From contig NZ_CP070608.1 in assembly GCF_017068455.1 (NCBI RefSeq), positions 1,469,488 to 1,533,487 of the forward strand: a stretch of DNA of 64,000 nt, written 5' to 3'. Of the stretch, positions 36,101-42,508 are shown piece after piece. This DNA is from Fulvivirga lutea (lineage in GTDB: Bacteria > Bacteroidota > Bacteroidia > Cytophagales > Cyclobacteriaceae). The notes beneath the pieces are model-generated. The model did not search any database. It had not been told where the DNA came from and saw only the letters and a program-made list of their open reading frames with translations. Within the stretch, counting starts at the first letter, position 1. Each line of letters starts with the position of its first letter. The translations under genes were made by a program, and so were the position numbers.

Positions 36101-36643
36101 ACGGTGGAGGACAACATTGCCCCCACAGTTATCACTCGGAACATCACCCTACCTCTAGATGAAAGCGGTCAAGCTTCCATTATACCTGAAGATATCGACA
36201 ATGGAAGTACGGACAATTGTGGCATAGCCAGCTTGGAATTGGACATTACTACATTTAACATTCCTACAACATCATCCACAGTAACACTTACCGTAACCGA
36301 TGTAAACGGCAACAGCTCTTCAGGAACAGCTATAGTCTCTTTCGAAATGTTTGGCACTGACCTGTTCTTACCCACTTTATTTACTCCAAATGGAGATTCG
36401 AATAATGACTTTTTTATCGTAAGAGGCGGAGGTAACGTGGCAAGCATTCAAATGAAAATATTTGATAGGGAAAATAATCTTGTATACAGTTCTGAAAGTT
36501 TAACAGAGCTCTTTCAGACAGGTTGGGACGGAGGGGGCCAACCGCAGGGCGCTTATCTGTGGGGCATCAGCGGTAGTTTTACTGATGGGTCGCCACTATT
36601 AGTAAACGGAAAAAATACCGGCATCATAAGACTCCTTAGATAA
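33176..36643 (+). CDS. T9SS-secreted FG-GAP/HYR repeat protein with type B sorting domain
   Basis: A 1155-residue surface or extracellular protein. In order: a signal peptide (hydrophobic segment then IFAQ, about residue 38; ATGs at 33200 or 33230 could also start it); a Big_5/SbsA-like Ig domain (about 42-145); seven FG-GAP/VCBS-like units (about 170-500) each with AADLDGDGDLDVLSA and W.ENDGSGSFG; five HYR-like Ig units (about 502-905; DQNV, NCQF, DYTGLATATD, VTLTATDDAGNT); two divergent units with DNGSTDNC; and a gliding-motility-associated C-terminal domain (about 1061-1155; FLPTLFTPNGDSNNDFF), the type B T9SS signal. FG-GAP loops bind Ca2+. A PorP/SprF gene follows 31 bases downstream. 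Confidence 0.92.
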   Translation: MEANKINKMAHVNKIKKDMIKSALTTLFLLLLNWQIFAQLPIQLTATNPSNNATAVTNTANISVTFDKEVNPTTLTTGGVVIHGGNGPVLDFPMPTVSGSTATFDPVRNFFPGEVVSISFTSGVTATDGGILETPFVSRFTTAVSPASPGVFANGQNRINSDAGNQGGTRSVHAADLDGDGDLDVLSASQNNGLIAWYENDGSGSFGTTQTITTAVFGAISVYAADLDGDGDLDVLSAAEGGGFIAWHENDGSGTFGAMQTITNGAPTASSVYAADLDGDGDLDVLSASEANGIAWYENDGSGSFGALQTITTEASGAKSVYAADLDGDGDLDVLSASQFDNRIAWCENDGSGSFGPLQTITTGASAAWSVYAADLDGDGDLDVLSASLVDDRIAWYENDGSGSFGSQQTITTSANDAFSVYAADLDGDGDLDVLSASQADARIAWYENDGSGSFGSQQTITTSANGAISVYAADLDGDGDLDVLSASEFDNQIAWYENALPISITCPANQNVNFNANCEFVIPDFSELVSVENNVSPTPTLVQSPIAGTVITTSQTVTFTVTDSNGNTDQCTFELIPADNTEPVISAVADQNVNCQFVLIDYTGLATATDNCTATPVITQSPVVGTVINTTQTVTLTATDDAGNTATTTFEVIPSDTNDPVISAVADQNVDFDTNCQFALIDYTGLATATDNCTATPVITQSPVVGTVITTTQTVTLTATDDSGNTATTTFEVIPADTSEPIISAVADQNVEFDANCQFTLLDYTGLATVTDNCTNTLVITQSPAVGTEITSSQTVTLMATDDAGNTATITFEVIIVDTTDPVISTVADQNVEFDANCQFTLLDYTGLATATDFCNTTPIITQSPAVGTVITTTQMVTLTATDDAGNTATTTFEVIPTDDTPPSVIARDITIQLDVNGQASIATSDIDNGSTDNCSLSLALDQTNFTCADIGTNIVTLTATDGSGNSSFATATVTVEDNIAPTVITRNITLPLDESGQASIIPEDIDNGSTDNCGIASLELDITTFNIPTTSSTVTLTVTDVNGNSSSGTAIVSFEMFGTDLFLPTLFTPNGDSNNDFFIVRGGGNVASIQMKIFDRENNLVYSSESLTELFQTGWDGGGQPQGAYLWGISGSFTDGSPLLVNGKNTGIIRLLR
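33685..34680 (+). repeat. Seven tandem ~150-bp coding repeats
   Basis: Units of about 147-150 bp each encode SVYAADLDGDGDLDVLSA and ending IAWYENDGSGSFG plus a variable QTIT linker. The DNA itself is strongly conserved between units (for example the GATGGTGATGGTGACTTGGA type core), with mostly third-position changes. Unit 4 has CENDG in place of YENDG. Recombination between units could change copy number. Confidence 0.85.
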
Positions 36644-36674
36644 ATTTTAAAATTCAAAAAAAACACATTTAGAT

Positions 36675-37643
36675 ATGGTTTCAATCAATAAAATTATAGC
36701 CTTGAGTGTATTCACTCTGCTGCTATCAATCGTCAAGGTGAGTGCACAGGATCCTAATTTTTCTATGTACCACTACACACCTTTATTTACTAATCCGGGT
36801 AGTATTGGCCTACAAGAGAATGTTAGCATCATGTTAAACTATCGATCTCAGTCAGTAGAAGTAGGTGAAAATTTCAGGGCATCTTCCTTATCTGGTTATT
36901 ACCCGATTAAAATAAGAAATCATCGTCTGGTGGTTGCGGGAAACTTTTTGAACGACCAGATAGCTGATTTTGCCCAGGTTAATGGTGGGCTTTTAGGCGT
37001 GGCATACGCTATCCAAATTACTCCTTTATCAGAATTAAGTTTTGGGGCACAGTCTGGATTTTACCAACGCAGGATTAACAATAACTTCACTACAGACGAT
37101 CAGTTTGTGGATGGAGTGTTTAACCCCAACATTGTTTCTGGCGATGCAGTACTAGGTCAGACAGTAAGCTATCCAACGCTTAGCTTAGGAATACAATACC
37201 AGCTTAATGATGAACAAGGCCAAGAAAAGGCTTTTGTCGGGGTAGCCCTTTTCAATGCTACAGAGCCGAATGTTTCCCTAGATGAAAGCGGCAAGGACAA
37301 ATTGCCATCCAGTATTCGTGCATCTGTAGGATATAGAATTTATCAAGGATATAAATTTTCTGTAATGCCTACCGCAAGGTTAGTAAGACAGGCCAGTAAC
37401 AATTTTCTCAATATCGGTTCACGATTTGGTTATGAATTGGATAATTCAGAAGAAGGAGTAAAAAAAATTGATTTAGGAATCTGGTACAATACCAATAACC
37501 TAGGTGTCTTTTCCATCGCCTACGAGCAGCCAAATCTTACGATTGGTGTGAGTTATGACCTTCCTGTTGGAGCCGATTTGAATACTGCTCAGAATGGAAT
37601 TTTTGAATTGGCCGTGTCTTTCAGAATAAAGAAGAAGAGCTAA
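36675..37643 (+). CDS. PorP/SprF-family type IX secretion protein
   Basis: A 322-residue outer-membrane beta-barrel with a signal peptide ending VSAQ, then the family hallmark DPNFSMYHYTPLFTNPG and a barrel ending LAVSFRIKKKS. PorP/SprF proteins are dedicated partners for type B T9SS cargo. In Flavobacterium johnsoniae, SprF is needed for SprB secretion. Here it directly follows a cargo gene with a type B domain, so it most likely serves that protein. It is a paralogue of the protein at 59.5-60.5 kb, though they diverge well outside the N-terminal motif. Confidence 0.92.
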   Translation: MVSINKIIALSVFTLLLSIVKVSAQDPNFSMYHYTPLFTNPGSIGLQENVSIMLNYRSQSVEVGENFRASSLSGYYPIKIRNHRLVVAGNFLNDQIADFAQVNGGLLGVAYAIQITPLSELSFGAQSGFYQRRINNNFTTDDQFVDGVFNPNIVSGDAVLGQTVSYPTLSLGIQYQLNDEQGQEKAFVGVALFNATEPNVSLDESGKDKLPSSIRASVGYRIYQGYKFSVMPTARLVRQASNNFLNIGSRFGYELDNSEEGVKKIDLGIWYNTNNLGVFSIAYEQPNLTIGVSYDLPVGADLNTAQNGIFELAVSFRIKKKS

Positions 37644-37682
37644 CCCAATCTTCAGAAATAAAAGTCTTAGGTATCGATGAAT

Positions 37683-37714
37683 AAAAAAAGCAGAGACTCA
37701 ATAGAATCTCTGCT
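37683..37714 (-). terminator. Terminator for the minus-strand operon
   Basis: AGCAGAGA (37689-37696) and TCTCTGCT (37707-37714) form an 8-bp stem with a 10-base loop. On the minus strand the hairpin is followed by seven T residues (A-run 37683-37689 on the plus strand). It lies 26 bases past the stop of the last minus-strand gene at 37741 and also 45 bases past the convergent PorP/SprF stop. Confidence 0.75.
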
Positions 37715-37740
37715 TAGTAAAATTATCTCGAAGAATGCTA

Positions 37741-38148
37741 TTAATCTGTCTTCAATCTTCCCGTCATTCGTTCAACCTTCCAATAGGCCGCCACTACGCT
37801 TATGTACTCAACGGCTATAAGCCAAAATCCGGGGTCACCAAAAAAGGATAGGTAATCACCACCATTGGGGATGATAAAAACCGGAACAGTGATTATTGCA
37901 TCCAGTAACATCGCGCCCAAAAACATCATTGTTCCTAATAAAAATCCATTGGTTTGGTAGCCTCTGCGATAATACAAGTACGCACCAATAAGCGCAGCAG
38001 GAATGATGGCCAACATCAAAACATAGTTTGCCTGTTGGTTGGCATTTTCTAAGATCTCAACGAAGTAAGAGCCTACAAAAGCTGTAATTCCTATAATGTA
38101 AACTACCAATGAACTGATCACCACTTGTTTCAAGTTCAAGCTTTTCAT
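37741..38148 (-). CDS. Four-helix membrane protein, DUF5367-like
   Basis: A 135-residue inner-membrane protein with four hydrophobic helices: about 10-30, 40-58, 68-92 and 105-125. The N-terminal stretch MKSLNLKQVVISSLVVY and the motif LYYRRGYQTNGFLLG resemble DUF5367 proteins, but I hold this only moderately. It is the last gene of the four-gene unit begun by the cytochrome-like gene at 39838, 11 bases after the NmrA-like gene, and is followed by a terminator. Function is unknown. Confidence 0.65.
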   Translation of the reverse strand: MKSLNLKQVVISSLVVYIIGITAFVGSYFVEILENANQQANYVLMLAIIPAALIGAYLYYRRGYQTNGFLLGTMMFLGAMLLDAIITVPVFIIPNGGDYLSFFGDPGFWLIAVEYISVVAAYWKVERMTGRLKTD

Positions 38149-38159
38149 GCTAGTTAGAT

Positions 38160-39002
38160 TTAAATGCTCTGTGGAATTTCTTCATTCCAGATACCCGATG
38201 CCGCAGTTTTCTCAGCGAATGCTTTAAAGTCAATGGCCTTTCTGCTCAAAACTCTTTCTACATCATCAGAAACTTCCTGATTATCAGGATTGCCTAATAC
38301 TTCTTTAAACAAGTATCCAAAAAGCCAAACGTAAGAGTCCGGCAATCCGGCTGCTTTCATACCGGCCTTAAATTCTTCAATTGAAATAGGCTGATAGTGA
38401 ATTTCTCTGCCTACAGCTTCAGACATGGTTTCTACTACTTCCCTAAAAGTCATTTTCCTCGGGCCTGTCACTGTTACAGTTTGTCCGTTGTAACTATCAT
38501 CAAGCAAAACTTTTGTCACGACTTCTGCGATGTCATTCGCATCTACAAAAGGGATTTCTGCATCAGGCATAGGCAATGCCACAGCGCCAGCCAAAATAAA
38601 ATCTCGAAAGGCACCTTCACTGAAGTTCTGATTAAACCAGGAGGCACGTACCAATGTATAATTCAAACCGGAATGAGCGACAATTTCTTCACAAGCTTCT
38701 GCTTCTGTTTCGCCCTTACCTGATAGTAGTACTACTTTTTCCAGCCCTTCTTTTAGAGCTGCTGCAGTCAATTGTTCGATTGCAGTTCTTGCACCCGGCA
38801 CTGCCAGATCAGGATAGTAAACAATGTAAGCTCTATCCATACCCTTGAGGGCAGGTGCGTAAGTGCTTGGGTCGTCCCAGTCGAAAGCCGGACTGCCGTT
38901 TCTGGAGCCGATGGTTACATCGTGGCCCAATTTTGTTAAGTTTTCAACTACGCGGCTTCCGGTCTTACCGGTGCCACCGATTACTAAGATGTTGTGTGTC
39001 AT
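38160..39002 (-). CDS. NmrA-like NAD(P)-binding oxidoreductase/sensor
   Basis: A 280-residue atypical short-chain dehydrogenase with an N-terminal Rossmann motif (ILVIGGTGKTGSRVVENL, GxxGxxG). YTLVRASWFNQNF and PFVDANDIAEV are typical of the NmrA/HSCARG/QOR2 group. The classical Tyr-x-x-x-Lys pair is absent, as usual for this branch, which includes NADPH sensors and quinone reductases. The start is one base after the end of the preceding DUF1772 gene, indicating tight co-transcription. The substrate is not predictable. Confidence 0.87.
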   Translation of the reverse strand: MTHNILVIGGTGKTGSRVVENLTKLGHDVTIGSRNGSPAFDWDDPSTYAPALKGMDRAYIVYYPDLAVPGARTAIEQLTAAALKEGLEKVVLLSGKGETEAEACEEIVAHSGLNYTLVRASWFNQNFSEGAFRDFILAGAVALPMPDAEIPFVDANDIAEVVTKVLLDDSYNGQTVTVTGPRKMTFREVVETMSEAVGREIHYQPISIEEFKAGMKAAGLPDSYVWLFGYLFKEVLGNPDNQEVSDDVERVLSRKAIDFKAFAEKTAASGIWNEEIPQSI

Positions 39003-39003
39003 T

Positions 39004-39495
39004 TTATTTATTGTTTATAGTTCCAAGAATTATGAAAATGAAAGCCATCACGGAAGCCCACGTGCGATACAGATGGTATTTGTTCCAGAGGACTTCGTAA
39101 TAGTTTCTGAAGTTTTTGAGCTCATCAGCATTCAAATCATTGAGTTTGAGTGCTTCCAGAGCATCATTGAGCGGCACATTGCCAAAGGCAGTTATTCCAA
39201 ATGTTATAGCGTAAAAAATAGCTGCTAGAACTACCCAAAATGTTGCCATGCTCCATGTGTTGAAGAGATGAATCCCTGCATCTGTAATGGCCAACAGCAG
39301 TGCGCCAAAAAATATGATAAAGAAATAAGGGTTTAGAATCTCCTTGTTGATGGATTTCATTGTTTCCAGATATGAAGCATCAGAGATTTTCAATGTGCCG
39401 GGAATGACAGATACTTGCCACGCGTAAAAAAAGCCACCTGAAAGTCCGAGGAGCAGGATTGTTATGATGTGTATTGTTGTTTTTGAGTATTCCAT
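39004..39495 (-). CDS. DUF1772 (anthrone oxygenase-like) membrane protein
   Basis: A 163-residue protein with four transmembrane helices. The first is followed by GGFFYAWQVSVIPG, and a conserved NVPLND region and WNKYHLYRTWASVMAF at the end are hallmarks of DUF1772. Eukaryotic relatives are anthrone oxygenases, but bacterial function is unknown. It lies between the cytochrome-like gene (4 bases) and the NmrA-like gene (1 base), so a redox or quinone-related operon is plausible. Confidence 0.82.
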   Translation of the reverse strand: MEYSKTTIHIITILLLGLSGGFFYAWQVSVIPGTLKISDASYLETMKSINKEILNPYFFIIFFGALLLAITDAGIHLFNTWSMATFWVVLAAIFYAITFGITAFGNVPLNDALEALKLNDLNADELKNFRNYYEVLWNKYHLYRTWASVMAFIFIILGTINNK

Positions 39496-39499
39496 GAGT

Positions 39500-39838
39500 T
39501 TATATGTTTGATTCCAACCATGCTTTCAGTAATTCACTTTCACTGTAGGACAGCTTACTTCCCTTGGGCATTCGCTTTTTTACAAATACTTGCTTATAGA
39601 TTTTTCCTGCCCGCTTATTCATGTTCTTTTTAGTAAATACCATGAATGGGTTTTTCTTTCTGTGACAGGAATTGCACTTTGCCTCTAATAGGCTCATTAC
39701 TTCTGCCGACAAGGTTGTGTTGATGGCAAAAGGTTGATGCTTTGCTGGCGCCTCTGCCTTAATCATATGTGTTAGGAGAATTATAATAACGGTTATAATT
39801 CCTATTAAAATGGTTTTTAGGGGTTGTCGTGTTTTCAT
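39500..39838 (-). CDS. Small membrane-anchored c-type cytochrome / haem-binding protein
   Basis: A 112-residue protein with an N-terminal membrane anchor (about 8-24) and a single c-type haem site, CNSCH, near residue 55. A Met-containing KKRMPKG (about 88) is a possible distal ligand. It resembles the small haem-binding (PF14376) proteins of Bacteroidota, which act in the periplasm. It is the first gene of the operon under the 27-bp upstream element, 64 bases from the start. Redox partner unknown. Confidence 0.8.
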   Translation of the reverse strand: MKTRQPLKTILIGIITVIIILLTHMIKAEAPAKHQPFAINTTLSAEVMSLLEAKCNSCHRKKNPFMVFTKKNMNKRAGKIYKQVFVKKRMPKGSKLSYSESELLKAWLESNI

Positions 39839-39897
39839 CTTACATCAAATTGATCATGATGTAAAGATGAGTGCTTGCTTTAGTGATAACTTGACCA

Positions 39898-39928
39898 TTT
39901 AAGCCAAGTTTTTGGCAGTTTAAGCCAT
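39898..39928. promoter_or_regulatory. Upstream element A, candidate AraC-regulator binding site
   Basis: Two direct copies of TTTAAGCCA (39898-39906 and 39919-39927) are spaced 21 bp apart, about two helical turns. The enclosed 27 bases at 39902-39928 match those at 40922-40948 in 23 positions. It lies 64-90 bases upstream of the cytochrome-like start, the position expected of an activator site. Adjacency to an AraC gene suggests that AraC protein as the binder. Confidence 0.6.
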
Positions 39929-39932
39929 GCGG

Positions 39933-40862
39933 TTATTTACTTTGGGAAAGGAGGTCCTTTTTTAAGCGAATGAAGTCGATCCAGTAAATATCTCCTGTTT
40001 CATCATCACCCCTATGAAAGAATAAGTACTGGCCATCGGGTGATACACTGGCACACATTTCGGTCAATGGAGTATTTACTTTTGGACCCATGTTAACTGC
40101 TTTTGTCCAATTGCCATTTTGATTAAAGCTGATATACAAATCATTTTCACCAAAGCCTGACTCACTTTCTCCATCGTAAATGAGATAGCTTTCATCTGGG
40201 GCAATGTAGGGGTGAGCTATCCATTTACCATCAAAGTTTACTTCATCGCCTAGTTTTTTAACCTTATTATATTGTCCATTTTCATTGATCGAATAATAAA
40301 TACCGCCATCTTCCATTTCATCTTCCTCTTCCTGAGATGTAAAATATAGATTCCCATTTTTTGATGTGGTCAGGTACATCATAAACCGATCTTCAAAGTT
40401 TTTTTCAATAGGTTTTGGAGTACTCCAACCATGATCACTTTTTTCTGCATACCATTGGTACAGCGCTCTCGGTTTTAAGGTATCCAAGTGTGGCCTGATG
40501 CTTCCGAAGTATAGCTTGTCTCCAGTAGGGTTAATGTGTGGCTCAAAATCCCAACCTACTTCAGCTTTAAAGAATACTGGCGATGGGTTGGACCATTGCC
40601 CATTTTTGTATTGCATGGTTATTATCTCATTGGCACCCTCAGGTTTTCTACTCGTGTAGAACAATTCGTCCATCTCCGGACTAAAGGTGATGGCAAACTC
40701 AAAGTTCTCTTTTGATATAATACCTTCCCCAAAAATTAAAGCAGAGTCCTGAGGTATCTGCTCACTGAATAGGGTCAGGTTAGATTCAGCTTCTTTTTGA
40801 CATGATGAAGCGAAAATGATAGTGATAAAGAAAAGTAGTAAAACTGTTTTTGATTGATTCAT
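39933..40862 (-). CDS. PD40/WD40-like beta-propeller lipoprotein
   Basis: A 309-residue lipoprotein (lipobox ending at Cys21, FASSC) made of PD40-like propeller repeats: FAITFSPEMDELFYTSR, PHINPTGDKLYFGS, AHPYIAPDESYLIYDGE, ASVSPDGQYLFFHRG. Such proteins bind or sense extracellular ligands, or act as OmpA/TolB-type accessories. No catalytic motif is visible. A copy of the shared upstream element lies 60-86 bases before its start, so it should be co-regulated with the next operon. Confidence 0.82.
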   Translation of the reverse strand: MNQSKTVLLLFFITIIFASSCQKEAESNLTLFSEQIPQDSALIFGEGIISKENFEFAITFSPEMDELFYTSRKPEGANEIITMQYKNGQWSNPSPVFFKAEVGWDFEPHINPTGDKLYFGSIRPHLDTLKPRALYQWYAEKSDHGWSTPKPIEKNFEDRFMMYLTTSKNGNLYFTSQEEEDEMEDGGIYYSINENGQYNKVKKLGDEVNFDGKWIAHPYIAPDESYLIYDGESESGFGENDLYISFNQNGNWTKAVNMGPKVNTPLTEMCASVSPDGQYLFFHRGDDETGDIYWIDFIRLKKDLLSQSK

Positions 40863-40921
40863 GTGATTGTTTTTTTACAGCAAAGGTGTGCTTTGATGAC
40901 TTTTGCCCACTTAACTTTTTC

Positions 40922-40948
40922 GGCCAAGTCTTTGACAGTTTACGCCAT
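40922..40948. promoter_or_regulatory. Upstream element B, candidate AraC-regulator binding site
   Basis: The 27-base sequence at 40922-40948 is identical to that at 39902-39928 except at positions 1, 9, 14 and 22. GCCA half-sites recur 21 bases apart (40923 and 40944). It sits 60-86 bases upstream of the PD40 lipoprotein start. A near-consensus Bacteroidota -7 box (CACCTTTG on the minus strand, about 40882-40889) lies between it and the gene. Confidence 0.6.
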
Positions 40949-40961
40949 ACCACTAAATAGG

Positions 40962-41948
40962 TTAGCTATTTCTGAATTCGAGAGGCGATTGATCAGTCCA
41001 TCGCTTAAAAGCACGATTAAAGGAGCTTTGTTCTGAGAAACCGGTTTCAAAAGCGATTTCTGCAATACTACGATTTGAATGAGCAAGTAGGTCTTTGGCA
41101 ATAGCTTCCTGTGTCTTTTTAATGAGATCCCGAAAGGTAACTCCGTGTTCTGCCAGTCTTCGGGTAAGCGTGCGGTTGCTCATGCCCATATGCTCTGCAA
41201 TATGTATAACACCTGGAATTCCACTTGGAAGTGCCTCCTTAATAAGCTGTTCTACATCCTTGGTAAACTGGACTAAATCGGCTTGTATTCCTTCGGTTTC
41301 TTCTTTCACACGATCGACTAGAAACTTATTGATGCTCTCATCGGCCTTAGCCGTTCTCAACTCGAGGTCTTTGGTTTTATAGGCTATATAGTAGTGTGGC
41401 TGTTCAAAAAGTAATTCACAGCGAAATCCTTTTTTATGACTGGAGAGATCTTTTGGAGCTTTATGCTTGAATGCCACCTGAACAGGAAGGATGTCAGTTT
41501 CAGTGATAGCCTGCAACACCACAACGGTGGCTGATAAAGTAGCTTCATTAGAAAGTTGTACACCTCGTCTATGCGGTTCTCGGTGGAGGTAAATGTAAGA
41601 CCAATCGCCTCTTTTTTCTACTTTGAAAACATACGTGTCGGAAAGTAATTTGAAGTACCGTTCACTTCTCACAAAGATTTCCCCCGCCCAGGAGCAGGTA
41701 CGCCAGGATAATCCCAGAACGCCATAATCATCAATCTTCATTTCCTGACCAACACGAACAGCGAAACCGGGGCCCAATTTATCATCCAGTAATTCATGCG
41801 TAGCAAAAAACTGATCTGAGGGCACTGCTTGCAATTGCTCCATCTTCTCCAAAGAAACTGGTATGTCAGACAAGTCTTCACTGGTAAGGCCTTCTGCTAA
41901 TCCATGATTCACAATTTTCTTGTATAGACTGATGGAGATATAACTCAT
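40962..41948 (-). CDS. AraC-family regulator (OruR/Arabinose_bd type)
   Basis: A 328-residue regulator with an N-terminal Arabinose_bd-like sensory domain (about 15-200; VGQEMKIDDYGVLGLSW region) and a C-terminal AraC double helix-turn-helix (about 235-325; IPGVIHIAEHMGMSNRTLTR, SIAEIAFETGFSEQSSFNRA, split between motifs). This architecture is found in OruR/ArgR- and GadX-like activators that bind an effector. It is transcribed in the same direction as the two downstream units whose upstream regions share a 27-bp element, and is their likely activator. The effector is unknown. Confidence 0.88.
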   Translation of the reverse strand: MSYISISLYKKIVNHGLAEGLTSEDLSDIPVSLEKMEQLQAVPSDQFFATHELLDDKLGPGFAVRVGQEMKIDDYGVLGLSWRTCSWAGEIFVRSERYFKLLSDTYVFKVEKRGDWSYIYLHREPHRRGVQLSNEATLSATVVVLQAITETDILPVQVAFKHKAPKDLSSHKKGFRCELLFEQPHYYIAYKTKDLELRTAKADESINKFLVDRVKEETEGIQADLVQFTKDVEQLIKEALPSGIPGVIHIAEHMGMSNRTLTRRLAEHGVTFRDLIKKTQEAIAKDLLAHSNRSIAEIAFETGFSEQSSFNRAFKRWTDQSPLEFRNS

Positions 41949-42066
41949 TAGCTATGAATGCTTTGGCTAACCATTGAAGTTACAAAAAAATGACTATTGC
42001 ATTTACAGATTGTAACAGAAGTCAATCCTGAGATTTAAACCATCGCTTCCTGTTTTTATTTAATAA

Positions 42067-42388
42067 GCTAAAATTAACAACCTACTTGCTGGCTTGATTC
42101 AGAACAAATACGGCCATCTGCAAATAACTCTTTCCGACTATTTAACACAGGAGCTTCAACAGGCTTAGTGGACAATAAGTATTCTGTTTTCAGATGCGGA
42201 AAGTGTAACTATAGAAAAGTGTTATACCCTTTTAAAAATAGAGAAGGTTAAGGAGCTCTTAGTGTATGATGATTTACCTCGAGTGCGCTTTTAGGTTTAA
42301 ATACTCAAGCATGGAATATTTGAATAACCCATTTTAAGAAGTTATCGGTCTTGCTCCGAATCGTTTTAAAAAAACTTCTAACAGTTAA
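42067..42388 (+). pseudogene. Decayed HMA-AraC regulator, C-terminal part
   Basis: In the frame starting at 42067 the translation contains ITLSDYLTQELQQA, then an in-frame stop, then SILFSDAESVTIEKC and LLKIEKVKELLVYDDL. These match the AraC part of the intact protein at 19.3-19.9 kb (IEKVKELIIYDEL). After about 42275 the match continues in another frame as LECAFRFKYSSMEYLNNPF, stop, EVIGLAPNRFKKT, aligning with YSSVAHLSSQFKKETGMTPSEFKK. At least two in-frame stops and one frameshift are present. The N-terminal HMA part is missing. It lies directly upstream of the P1B ATPase on the same strand. Confidence 0.8.
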
Positions 42389-42508
42389 TCGTAAACCCCT
42401 GGATAGCTAGTAAATCTTATAACTTTTTTCCAAAATTATGTAATACTTATGCAATCAAGGGTGCTGTACTTTGTTTCATAGTTTTGAATAATTGAAAAGT
42501 CAAGAGTT

